A stretch of 64,000 bases of DNA, taken from positions 26,611 through 90,610 of the forward strand of contig NZ_BMVL01000021.1 in assembly GCF_014650695.1 (NCBI RefSeq), written 5' to 3'. Of this stretch, positions 36,435-44,829 are shown in pieces (the first letter of the stretch is position 1; the number at the start of each line of letters is the position of its first letter). Below the pieces are notes generated by a model. That model made no database searches and was not told where the DNA came from. It saw only the letters and a program-made list of their open reading frames with translations. Source of the DNA: Streptomyces avidinii (GTDB taxonomy: Bacteria; Actinomycetota; Actinomycetes; Streptomycetales; Streptomycetaceae). The position numbers were made by a program, and so were the translations under genes.

Positions 36435-37859
36435 GTGGACGTCATACGCGACCGGATGATTGCGGGCCAGTCCTCCATCCTGGGGGTCTACAACTTCCTG
36501 GAGGAGAACGAAGGGCTGCCCGATGAACAACTCGCGCTGCGACAACGCCATCTCATGCACCATCAGCTCAAGTGGGCGCGGACGAAGTCCCCCTACTTCG
36601 CGAACATCCTGCGCCACCACCGGACCGAGGACCTGCTGGGCCGGCCGGAGATCTGGGGCGACCTGCCCTTGATGGACAAGTCCGTCATGCTCAAGAACTT
36701 CGACGAGATCAGGACGCGCAGCGACATCCCGTTCGCGGAGGTCGAGCGGTACCTGTCCGACCGGTCCCTGGTCGACCGGCCGTTCAACGGCTCGGACCTC
36801 CTGGTGGTCAGCACCGCGGGCACCTCGGGGAAGCCCGGGTACTTCGTCTACGACCGCGACGAACAGGCCCACATCAGAGCCCAGTACTTCCGGTTCATGC
36901 GGGCGATCCTGGCCTCGATCACTCCTGAGGGACCGCTGCGGTCCGCGGCCATCATCGTCACCGGCGCCCACATGATCGGGTACAAGATGCAGCAGCATCT
37001 GCCCCCGGAGTTCTTCCGCATGCTTCCCGTCCTGCGGGAGGGCCGTGCGGTGACGGTCGAGGAGACGGCCGCCGAGCTGGAGGGCTTCAATCCTCAGATC
37101 CTCACCTGCTTCGGTTCGACGCTGCGCATGCTCACCGAGTACAAGGAGGCCAACCCTGGCTTCTCCTGGCGGCCGCTCGCCCTGATCAACACGGGCGCAA
37201 CGCTGGAGCGCGACGTACAGCAACGGGCCCTCGCCGCCTTCGAAGGCGTCCGCATCTTCGACCTGTACGGCTCCACGGACACCGGCTACATCGGCTGGAC
37301 GTGCGAGCGGGGATCGATGCACCTCAATACGGACTGCATGCGCATCGAGATCCTCGACGAGGACAACCGGCCGGTGAGCGAGGGCGAGTTCGGCTCGATC
37401 ACCATCAGCACCTACTGGCACCGCACCCTGCCGGTCATCCGCTACCGACTCGGCGACCTGATGTCGGTGAGTACGGAGCGCTGCGCGTGCGGCCGCAGCC
37501 TCCCGGTGGTCAAGGAGCTGCTGGGCCGGGAGAACACCCTGCTCTACCGGCGTACGGGAACCGGCCTCGCCCCGGTGCCCCAGGGCGTCTTCATGGAGAT
37601 GTTCGAGACCATCAGCGGCGTCAAGCGCTTCCGCCTGGTACAGGAGTCCCCGGACCGCGTGACGGTGTCCGTCGTGCCTTTGCCGGACAGCGCACCGGGG
37701 CTGGCCGAGCGGGTGGCCCAGCAGGTCACCCCGGCCTTCGGCGAGGGCGCTTCCGTGGAAGTCCGCCTGGTCGACGCCCTCGTACCACCCGCCTCGGGCA
37801 AGCTCCTCCCGGTCGAGAGGCTCTTCGACCCGGCCGCGGAACGCGCCAAAGCGCCATGA
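36435..37859 (+). CDS. PaaK-family acyl/aryl-activating enzyme 1 (phenylacetate-CoA ligase-like)
   Basis: 474 residues. The adenylate-forming core shows VVSTAGTSGKPGYFVYD (P-loop), LINTGATLERDVQQRALAAFEG, DLYGSTDTGYIGWTCE and VIRYRLGDLMSVSTERCACGRSLPVV, the latter with the CxCG metal knuckle typical of PaaK relatives. It would adenylate a carboxylate, probably an aminohydroxybenzoate or its partner acid, and pass it to CoA or directly to an amine/hydroxyl. GTG 36435 was chosen because GGAGGAG precedes it by 9 nt; another GTG lies at 36417. First gene of the rightward operon. Confidence 0.85.
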   Translation: MDVIRDRMIAGQSSILGVYNFLEENEGLPDEQLALRQRHLMHHQLKWARTKSPYFANILRHHRTEDLLGRPEIWGDLPLMDKSVMLKNFDEIRTRSDIPFAEVERYLSDRSLVDRPFNGSDLLVVSTAGTSGKPGYFVYDRDEQAHIRAQYFRFMRAILASITPEGPLRSAAIIVTGAHMIGYKMQQHLPPEFFRMLPVLREGRAVTVEETAAELEGFNPQILTCFGSTLRMLTEYKEANPGFSWRPLALINTGATLERDVQQRALAAFEGVRIFDLYGSTDTGYIGWTCERGSMHLNTDCMRIEILDEDNRPVSEGEFGSITISTYWHRTLPVIRYRLGDLMSVSTERCACGRSLPVVKELLGRENTLLYRRTGTGLAPVPQGVFMEMFETISGVKRFRLVQESPDRVTVSVVPLPDSAPGLAERVAQQVTPAFGEGASVEVRLVDALVPPASGKLLPVERLFDPAAERAKAP

Positions 37860-37930
37860 GCGCGGTCAGTGACACAGGATCCCGCGGCTTCGGCACCCCG
37901 AAACCGCGCAACATCAAGGGGGAACCAGCT

Positions 37931-38752
37931 TTGAACGAGGGGAAGAGTCTGCGCGCACGCCGGTTGATGTCCGCGTCGGGACGGTCGCTGATCGTCCCGA
38001 TGGACCACGGCATCAGTGTCGGCGCGACCACAGGTCTCCGTGACATCGCCGCAACGGTCGGACAGGTGTCGGACGGAGGCGCCAACGGAGTCGTCCTGCA
38101 CAAGGGCCTGGTGCCCACCGTGCAGAAGAGCCTCCGCCCGGATACGGCGCTGATCGTGCACATGAGCGCCTCGACCTCCCTGGGCGACCACATCAACCGC
38201 AAGGTGGCGGTGTGCACCGTCGCCGAGGCGGTACGGCTCGGCGCGGACGCGGTGAGCCTGCACATCAACGCCGGCACGGAGACCGAGCCGGAGCAGATCG
38301 TCGACACGGCCAAGATCGCCGAGGAGTGCAATCTGTGGGGCGTGCCCCTGCTGGCCATGGTCTACGTGCGCAGCTCGCCGGAGGACGAGTTCAACCCCGT
38401 GAAGGTGGGTCACGCGGCACGGATGGCCGCCGAGCTCGGTGCCGACCTCGTCAAGTGCCACTACACGGGGGACCCCGACGCGTTCTCCGAGGTCGTCGAG
38501 GGATGCCCGGTACCCGTCCTGATCGCGGGCGGGGCTGCCCACGGGGACATCCGCAAGCTCTTCACGACCGTGGCCGAGGCGCTCGACGCCGGAGCGGCGG
38601 GCGTGTCGATGGGACGCAACATCTTCGAGTCGCCCGACGCCACGGTCCTGACCCGCCACCTCGGGAAGCTGGTCCACCAGGGCTGGTCCGCGGACCGCGT
38701 CTACGACGCCTATCAGGAGCACCTCGCGTCCCGGCAGCTCGCGGCCGTCTGA
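37931..38752 (+). CDS. griI: GriI-like aldolase (class I, DHAP-type; 3,4-AHBA pathway step 1)
   Basis: 273 residues from a TTG preceded by GGGGGAA, close to the length of GriI. Characteristic segments: RARRLMSASGRSLIVPMDHGISVG, VSLHINAGTETEPEQI, LGADLVKCHYTGD (probable Schiff-base lysine) and PVLIAGGAAHGDIRKLF. GriI joins aspartate-4-semialdehyde and dihydroxyacetone phosphate to the C7 precursor of 3-amino-4-hydroxybenzoate; relatives include archaeal ADH synthase. An ATG at 37856 overlapping the upstream stop is an alternative start, but the extra 25 codons lack codon bias and contain a hairpin (37883-37906). Confidence 0.9.
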   Translation: MNEGKSLRARRLMSASGRSLIVPMDHGISVGATTGLRDIAATVGQVSDGGANGVVLHKGLVPTVQKSLRPDTALIVHMSASTSLGDHINRKVAVCTVAEAVRLGADAVSLHINAGTETEPEQIVDTAKIAEECNLWGVPLLAMVYVRSSPEDEFNPVKVGHAARMAAELGADLVKCHYTGDPDAFSEVVEGCPVPVLIAGGAAHGDIRKLFTTVAEALDAGAAGVSMGRNIFESPDATVLTRHLGKLVHQGWSADRVYDAYQEHLASRQLAAV

Positions 38753-38800
38753 GTGTCACTCCCCGCTCCGCACACTCCACTCACCGAACAGAAGGCGAAC

Positions 38801-40051
38801 ATGAGCGACGTCATCGAGGACAAGCCCAAGGCCACCTCCACCAAGCAGCGGGCGCAGGAGCCGCCCAGGAAGACGGCCGCCCCGGAGCCGGCCCCCGTAC
38901 AGGCGCCGCTGCCTCCCGGCGAGAAGTACACCTGGCACGACTTCCGCAAGGCCGCCGGCCGGCCCGACACCGCAGAGATCTTCGAGGCCGTACGCCGCCT
39001 GCACGCCGGCGGCGCGGTGGTCGTCGACGAGGAGCAGCTCGCCCTGGTGCCCGCGGGCCTGCGGAAGGTCAAGCTGTTCTCCGGCGTTCCGTCGCCGGAG
39101 AAGCTCGTGAAGATCCGCAAGGAGTACGACGTACTCGTCCTGGACGCGGACGTCGTGGCGAGCAACTGGTTCGTCGAGAACGAGGCGAAGATCGGCATCA
39201 CGGTCGGCGCCGCGGTCGATGTCGTCGACCCGCCCTCGCTCCAGCGGGCCGTCGAGATGACCCGCGAGGTCAAGCTGCTGCTCGTCACCTTCAAGGACTC
39301 CACCAAGATCCCGCTGGAGATCGTCCTCGCCGACGCGCAGAACCACGGCTGCCAGACCGTGATGGGCGTCCACGACAGCGTGGAGGCGAACGTGGTCTTC
39401 GGTGTCCTGGAGATCGGCGCCGACGGCGTCCTCGTCGACGTCGACGACCTCACCGCGGTTCACCGCCTGCACGAGGTCCTCGTGGCCGCGCAGCGCACGC
39501 ACGGGCAGCAGCTGCAGAAGCTCACGGTCCTGGAGACCAAGCACGTGGGCATGGGCGACCGGGCATGCCTCGACTTCACCTCGTACCTCGGGCTCGACGA
39601 GGGCGTGCTCCTCGGCTGCTTCTCCGGCGGCGGCATCCTCGCCACCAGCGAGACGCACCCGCTGCCGTACATGCCCACGCGGCCGTTCCGGGTCAACGCG
39701 GGCGCTCTGCAGATGTACGTGCTCGCCCCGGACAACCGCACGTGGTACCTCTCCGACCTGCGCGCGGGCATGGAGGTCCTCGCGGTCCGCACCGACGGAA
39801 CCGCACGGCCGGTCACCGTGGGGCGCGTCAAGATCGAGCGGCGCCCCATGCTGCAGATCACCGCGGAGGCGGAGGACGGGACCCGGATCACCACGATCAT
39901 GCAAGAGGACTGGCACGTCCGGGTCTTCGGCACCGACTCCAAGCCGCGCAACATCACCGAACTGAAGCCCGGTGACGAGCTCTTCGGCTTCACCCAGGAG
40001 CCGGGCCGGCACGTGGGCGTCAAGGTGGATGAGCTGATCATTGAGCAGTGA
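38801..40051 (+). CDS. griH: GriH-like 3,4-AHBA synthase (3-dehydroquinate synthase II family)
   Basis: 416 residues, with an extra Lys/Pro/Ala-rich N-terminal segment of about 45 residues before the conserved fold. Family segments: YDVLVLDADVVASNWFVENEAKI, VLADAQNHGCQTVMGVHDSVEANVVFGVLEIGADGVLVDVDD, VGMGDRACLDFTSYLGLDEGVLLGCFSGGGILATSETHPLPYMPTRPFRVNAGALQMY is spread over residues about 245-305. GriH converts the GriI product to 3-amino-4-hydroxybenzoate by amination, cyclisation and aromatisation. It follows griI by 48 bp, the order seen in grixazone and related clusters. Confidence 0.92.
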   Translation: MSDVIEDKPKATSTKQRAQEPPRKTAAPEPAPVQAPLPPGEKYTWHDFRKAAGRPDTAEIFEAVRRLHAGGAVVVDEEQLALVPAGLRKVKLFSGVPSPEKLVKIRKEYDVLVLDADVVASNWFVENEAKIGITVGAAVDVVDPPSLQRAVEMTREVKLLLVTFKDSTKIPLEIVLADAQNHGCQTVMGVHDSVEANVVFGVLEIGADGVLVDVDDLTAVHRLHEVLVAAQRTHGQQLQKLTVLETKHVGMGDRACLDFTSYLGLDEGVLLGCFSGGGILATSETHPLPYMPTRPFRVNAGALQMYVLAPDNRTWYLSDLRAGMEVLAVRTDGTARPVTVGRVKIERRPMLQITAEAEDGTRITTIMQEDWHVRVFGTDSKPRNITELKPGDELFGFTQEPGRHVGVKVDELIIEQ

Positions 40052-40820
40052 TCCCTGGGACGGCGTGGACGTGGTCGATGCCCATGCCCACGCCAACCCA
40101 GCTCTCGTGCCGCGCCTGCTCGCCACCATGGCCGCAGAGCGCATCTCCTCGGCGTTCCTGGTCGCCGGCGGCGTGGTCTCCCCTGCCGAGCTGTCCCACA
40201 CCATCTTGACGGAGGGCCCGGGGCGGGACGTCGACGCCGACAACAGCGCGCTGCTGGACGCGATCCGGGGCGAGCCCTCACTGGCCGCCTTCTACTTCGC
40301 CAATCCGCACCGGGTGGCCGGTGAGGCGGACGACCTCCTGTCCGCGGAGTGCGCCGGGATCAAGTTCGCCCCGGGTGTCCACGGCATCGGACATCTCGAC
40401 CCGCGGGTCCAGTCGTACGTCGACATCGCGGCGGAGCGGGGGCTGCCCGTGTACTCGCACTGCATCGGCAAGGGGGCGCTCTCCGTCGAGGAGTACGCCC
40501 GGCTCGCGCGCCGCAACCCCGGGGTGACCTTCATCCTGGGCCACGCGGGGCGCGGCAACTTCGATCTGGACGCCGCCCAGGAGATCCGCGACACGCGGAA
40601 CGTGCTGTTCGAGACGTCCGGCGGTTTCGACTTCGTGATCAAGGACGCGGTGGAGACCCTCGGTGCCGAACGCGTGGTGTTCGGCTCCGAGTTCCCCATC
40701 CAGCACCCCCGCGTCGAGCTGACCAAGCTCGCGCTGGCCGTGGCAGAGGCGGATCTCCCCGCCGTGCTCGGCGGCAATATCCGGCGCGTCACCACCACGA
40801 GGAAGGGAGGAAGCACATGA
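40041..40820 (+). CDS. Amidohydrolase-2 family metal enzyme (candidate benzoxazole cyclase)
   Basis: 259 residues, TIM-barrel amidohydrolase. The metal motif DAHAHAN supplies H15 and H17; further ligands are the His in VYSHCIG and ILGHAGRG; the usual catalytic Asp position reads FGSEFPIQHP, i.e. Glu. In nataxazole-type pathways an amidohydrolase homologue, acting with an acyl-activating enzyme, closes the benzoxazole ring of an o-aminophenol. The same pairing here with an o-aminophenol pathway supports that role, but hydrolysis of an amide is equally possible. TTG start overlaps the griH stop by 11 bp. Confidence 0.75.
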   Translation: MSSDPWDGVDVVDAHAHANPALVPRLLATMAAERISSAFLVAGGVVSPAELSHTILTEGPGRDVDADNSALLDAIRGEPSLAAFYFANPHRVAGEADDLLSAECAGIKFAPGVHGIGHLDPRVQSYVDIAAERGLPVYSHCIGKGALSVEEYARLARRNPGVTFILGHAGRGNFDLDAAQEIRDTRNVLFETSGGFDFVIKDAVETLGAERVVFGSEFPIQHPRVELTKLALAVAEADLPAVLGGNIRRVTTTRKGGST

Positions 40821-42109
40821 CGGGCCACGACGCGACGGCCGCCATCGTGGCCCACGCGTACCGCAACTCGCCGTACCTGCGGTCCAAGTACCGGGCCGCG
40901 GGAGTCGATCCGACCTCCTGGTCGGACGAACTGTTCGGCCGGCTGCCCTTCACCACGAAGGACGACCTGCGGCTCGCCTACCCCGACGGCCTGCTCGCCG
41001 TCGACCCCGGCGAGGTCGCCGTCATCCACGAGTCCAGCGGTACCACCGGGGAACCCACCCCGGCGTACTTCACCCGGGGCGACATCGACGAATGGCTGGA
41101 CCGGATGCTGTTCAACGGCGTCGGGCTCTCCGAGCGGGACGTCGTGCTCGTCAAGACGCCGTACTCGATGCTCACCACCGCCCACCAGATGCACGGCGCG
41201 GCGCAGCGGGCCGGCGCCACCGTCATCCCGGCGGGCAACCGGACCGAGCTGATGCCCTACAGCCGTGCCCTGCGGCTGCTTCGTGACTACCGGGTGACGG
41301 TCGCCTACTGCATGCCCGTGGAGCTGATGCTCTTCGCACGGCGCGCTCTCGCCGCGGGTCTCGACCCGACGAAGGACTTCCCTGCCCTGCGGGCCGCGGT
41401 CGTCAACGGCGAGGTGCTCAGTCCCGCCAAGAAGCGCTTCCTGGAAGAGCTCTGGTCCATCACCCTCTTCCCGGACTACGGCTCGACGGAGACCACCACC
41501 CTCGGCGGCGCATGCACCGCCGGGGCCCTGCACCTGTGGTCCGACCGCTTCCTCTTCGAGGTCCTCGACGAGGCCACCGGCCGCAGTTCCCCGTACGGCT
41601 CGGGGGAGCTGGTGGTCACCTCGTACCACCGCCGGGCCATGCCGATCGTGCGGTACCGGATGGGCGACATCGTGACCGTGCTGGACGGGGCTTCGTGCCC
41701 GTGCGGCAGCGACCGCCCCCGGGTCACCGTCCACGGCCGGGCCGCCGACAGGTTCACCGTCGGCGGTCGGCAGCTGTTCCCCATCGACGTCGAGGACGTC
41801 GTGTACGGGGAACTGTTCGGCTGCGAACCCGTCTTCTGGTCCGGCGAGGTGGACGGCGACCGACTCGCGCTGGTCCTGGAGGCCACGGACTCCGGCGCGG
41901 CCGAGGTCCGCCGGCGCGCCGACGGTCTGGCCGCCGCGGTCGACAGCCGGCTCGGGATGCGCTCCGCGATCAGCGTGGTCCCGCCCGGTACCAGCATGAC
42001 GCTCGACCGGCAGGCCGAGCAGGAAGCCATGTTCAAACCCGTCTATCTGCGCATGCGCGGCCAGAACCGACGCGGCCTCGACTACAGCGGCCCCTCCCAG
42101 GAGAACTGA
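40817..42109 (+). CDS. PaaK-family acyl/aryl-activating enzyme 2
   Basis: 430 residues. P-loop VIHESSGTTGEPTPAYF, FPDYGSTETTTLGGAC, MPIVRYRMGDIVTVLDGASCPCGSDRPRVTVHGRAADRF with the CPCG knuckle. A shorter form of the phenylacetate-CoA ligase family. It is translationally coupled to the amidohydrolase (ATGA overlap), so the two probably act together, as expected if activation and cyclisation are consecutive steps. The acid it activates cannot be deduced. Confidence 0.85.
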   Translation: MTGHDATAAIVAHAYRNSPYLRSKYRAAGVDPTSWSDELFGRLPFTTKDDLRLAYPDGLLAVDPGEVAVIHESSGTTGEPTPAYFTRGDIDEWLDRMLFNGVGLSERDVVLVKTPYSMLTTAHQMHGAAQRAGATVIPAGNRTELMPYSRALRLLRDYRVTVAYCMPVELMLFARRALAAGLDPTKDFPALRAAVVNGEVLSPAKKRFLEELWSITLFPDYGSTETTTLGGACTAGALHLWSDRFLFEVLDEATGRSSPYGSGELVVTSYHRRAMPIVRYRMGDIVTVLDGASCPCGSDRPRVTVHGRAADRFTVGGRQLFPIDVEDVVYGELFGCEPVFWSGEVDGDRLALVLEATDSGAAEVRRRADGLAAAVDSRLGMRSAISVVPPGTSMTLDRQAEQEAMFKPVYLRMRGQNRRGLDYSGPSQEN

Positions 42110-42110
42110 C

Positions 42111-42614
42111 GTGACGGACATCAACAGCCGGCCGGCGATGACGGCCGAGGCAAAGGCCGAGATGTGGAAGGCGATGTACTTCCGTGCCCAGGCCGGCATG
42201 GAGCGCTACATGGTCTCCCACTACGGCTACGGCGCCATCGACGAGTGGATCGACTTCTCGGCCGAGGCCACCGCCAAGCAGTCGGACCGCTACAGGACGG
42301 AGGGCGCGATCCCCTTCACCGAGAACCTGTCCCGGATCCTGGGAGACTGCTGGGGTTCGGACGTCACCGTGCGCTCGGCATCGGTCGACGGGTCCGAGGT
42401 GGACATCGAGAACTGCGGCATCCTCTCGTACCGGCAGGGCGCCGCGAAGCTGGGCATCGAGCTGACCTTCGACGACCCGTGCCGCGAGTACTGCACGAAG
42501 CTCCAGTCCTCCATCGCCGCCAAGCAGGAACTCACGGCCACGTTCGAGCTCAAGCCCGGTGGCTGCACCTGGTGCTTCACCCGTAACCCGGCACCGGCCG
42601 CGGAGGCGTCATGA
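42111..42614 (+). CDS. Small cysteine-rich protein of unknown function
   Basis: 167 residues, not recognised. The first 60 residues are helical (EMWKAMYFRAQAGMERYMVSHYGYGAIDEWIDF); six cysteines are at 80, 102, 124, 128, 152 and 155, with CREYC and CTWC suggesting a metal or Fe-S site. No signal peptide or membrane segment. It starts with GTG one base after the preceding ligase stop and overlaps the next ligase start by ATGA, so it is made together with two acyl-activating enzymes and may be a partner or an unusual reductase/carrier. Confidence 0.65.
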   Translation: MTDINSRPAMTAEAKAEMWKAMYFRAQAGMERYMVSHYGYGAIDEWIDFSAEATAKQSDRYRTEGAIPFTENLSRILGDCWGSDVTVRSASVDGSEVDIENCGILSYRQGAAKLGIELTFDDPCREYCTKLQSSIAAKQELTATFELKPGGCTWCFTRNPAPAAEAS

Positions 42615-43897
42615 CCTCGGCCACCACGGCACGACACGAGGTCCCGGCCGGCGTGACGGATGCCGACCGGCTGCGGCTCCTGCGCACCACCCTCGTCCAG
42701 GCCGCGAAGTCGCCGTACTACGCCCCCGTGCTCGGGGGCCTCGGCGCCGAAGCCCTGCGCGAGGCCGACTTCGACCTCCTGCAACGGCTTCCGTTCACCG
42801 ACAAGGAGCAGCTGCGCGAGGCGGGGCTGCGCGTCCTGTCCGTGCCCCTGGCCGAGACCGTCCGCTACTACGAGTCCTCGGGGACCACCGGCACACCCAC
42901 GCCGACGCCGAAGACCAAGAAGGACATCGCCGCCAACACCCGGGGACTGCTGCTGAACTGGCGGCGCATCCTGCGGCCTCGCGAGGACAAGGCGATCCTG
43001 CTCGTCCCCTCCGACATCGCACCGGTCGCCGACGCCATGGTCTACGGCCTGGAGGCGATGGACGTCTTCAGCGTCCGCGCGTTCCCCTTCACCCGGGGTG
43101 TCTCCGGGTGGGATCAGATCGTGCGGATATGCCGGGAGACCGGTATCACCACGGTCCTCACGACTCCGGGCCTGAGCCTGCACTTCTACGCGGAGCTCAA
43201 GACCCGCGGACTGGACCCGACCGCCTTCGGCATCCGCACCGTCCTGCTCCTGGGCGAGCTCCTCACGGAACCCATGCGGGCCATGCTGGAACGGTTGTGG
43301 AACGCACAGGTCTACATCAACTCCTACGGCTCTTCCGAGATGGGAACCTGCTCCACCTCCTGCCCCGAGAAGCGCATGCACCTGCTGGAGCACATGTACC
43401 ACTTCGAGTGGGTGGACCCGCAGACCGGAGCTCCCACCACGGCGGAGACCGCCGAGCTCGTCGTCACCACGCTCACCGCGGACGCCCGGCCACTGCTCCG
43501 CTACCGCACCGGTGACCTGGTCAGGCGTGTGTCCGGCGACTGCGCCTGCGGCCTCGCCCTGCCGATGGTCGAGGTACTGGGCCGGGTCACCGACGAACTG
43601 GAGATCGCCGGGCGGCGCCTGCGTCCGTACGACGTCGAGGAGATCGTCTACGCGATCCCCGGCCTGCTCGGCTACTGCATCCGGTTCGAGGACGACGGCC
43701 GGCCGCTGCTCTGCCTGGAGGTGGAGCGCGACCACCAGGACCCGGCCAGCTGCGCCGAGATCACCCGGCTCGCCGAGGAGGCGCTGCTCGTCCGGGACCT
43801 GCCCCTGGAGGTCGAGCTGTCCTTCGACTTCAACGAACTCACCAAGCGGGGAGGAGGGTTCAAGAATTGGAAACTCACCCACGTGGTGCGGAACTGA
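42611..43897 (+). CDS. PaaK-family acyl/aryl-activating enzyme 3
   Basis: 428 residues, the third member of the family in the cluster. P-loop YYESSGTTGTPTPTPKTKKD, VYINSYGSSEMGTCSTSC, PLLRYRTGDLVRRVSGDCACGLALPMVEVLGRVTDE with the CACG knuckle and the C-terminal lid lysine region TKRGGGFKNWK. It is similar in length to ligase 2 and shorter than ligase 1. Separate substrates for the three enzymes, or one inactive copy, are possible. Confidence 0.85.
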   Translation: MTSATTARHEVPAGVTDADRLRLLRTTLVQAAKSPYYAPVLGGLGAEALREADFDLLQRLPFTDKEQLREAGLRVLSVPLAETVRYYESSGTTGTPTPTPKTKKDIAANTRGLLLNWRRILRPREDKAILLVPSDIAPVADAMVYGLEAMDVFSVRAFPFTRGVSGWDQIVRICRETGITTVLTTPGLSLHFYAELKTRGLDPTAFGIRTVLLLGELLTEPMRAMLERLWNAQVYINSYGSSEMGTCSTSCPEKRMHLLEHMYHFEWVDPQTGAPTTAETAELVVTTLTADARPLLRYRTGDLVRRVSGDCACGLALPMVEVLGRVTDELEIAGRRLRPYDVEEIVYAIPGLLGYCIRFEDDGRPLLCLEVERDHQDPASCAEITRLAEEALLVRDLPLEVELSFDFNELTKRGGGFKNWKLTHVVRN

Positions 43898-44829
43898 CCG
43901 TCCGGAACACCTGGCGGCTCGATGGCTGGGTCACGGCCGTGCGGCTGCGCGACGAACAGGTCGCGGCGGCCGTCGCCCCAGGGCGCCTGGCCCTCGGTGG
44001 CTGGGGCAGCGCCGCACCGGACCGACTCATCGACTGCGACAGCGCCATCACCGATCTCGCCGCCCATCCGGACGGCTGGCTGCTGTCCCTCGAAGCGGGA
44101 AGCCTCGTACTCGTCTCCGGGCGGGGTGAGGTACTGGAGCGGCGCGACGGAGTGGGCGGCTGGCGGCTGGCCGGCGAACCGCGCGGGTTCGTTGCGGTCG
44201 ACCGCAACGGCTCGGTCGCCCTGGTCGATCACCGGCTGGGGCCGCTCTGGGTCGAGTCCGGCCCCTCGGCCTGGGACATCTGCCTCGGGCACGGCCTCGT
44301 CCTCACCCCGAGCATCGAGGGCTCCGTCAGCTGCCGCGCGGCCGCCACCGGAGAGCTGCTCTGGCAGCACACCGAGCCCTACCCGGTGTACGGATGCGCT
44401 GCCGTCGACGGGGGCTTCGCAGTGGGGACCGCCGAAGGATCCCTGGCCGTCCTCGACCCGTCGGGCACGGTGGTGCGCCGCCGGGCCGCCCACGCCGTGC
44501 GCATGACCGCCCCCGGCGGCACCGGCGAGCTGCTGGCCGCATGTGTCGACGGGACGCTGCGCTCGTACGACACCGAGCTCACCGAGCGCTGGCGGTTCAC
44601 CACGGGGTCCTGGGTCAAAGGGGTGGACGTACGGCCGGACAGCATCGCCGTCGCCTCGGCCGACCACCACCTCTACCTCCTGGACCGCGACGGCCGTGAG
44701 CTGGGTCGCCACCGGTCCGGTCACACCATGCTGTCCGTCGCCCGCGAGGACAGCCGGCTCGCGGCGGGCTCGGCCGACGGACTCCTCTACTTCCTGACCT
44801 GCGATCGAAGGAGCACCATCCATGTCTGA
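43867..44829 (+). CDS. Beta-propeller (PQQ-like/WD-like repeat) protein
   Basis: 320 residues in about seven repeats of the type GSLAVLDPSGTVVRRRAAHAVRM and DHHLYLLDRDGRELGRH, each giving a four-stranded blade. No signal peptide, no catalytic motif. It overlaps the preceding ligase gene by 31 bp from a TTG with GGGGAGGAGG nine bases upstream, and overlaps the next gene by 8 bp. It may be a scaffold or small-molecule binder for the pathway enzymes; that is inference. Confidence 0.75.
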   Translation: METHPRGAELTVRNTWRLDGWVTAVRLRDEQVAAAVAPGRLALGGWGSAAPDRLIDCDSAITDLAAHPDGWLLSLEAGSLVLVSGRGEVLERRDGVGGWRLAGEPRGFVAVDRNGSVALVDHRLGPLWVESGPSAWDICLGHGLVLTPSIEGSVSCRAAATGELLWQHTEPYPVYGCAAVDGGFAVGTAEGSLAVLDPSGTVVRRRAAHAVRMTAPGGTGELLAACVDGTLRSYDTELTERWRFTTGSWVKGVDVRPDSIAVASADHHLYLLDRDGRELGRHRSGHTMLSVAREDSRLAAGSADGLLYFLTCDRRSTIHV

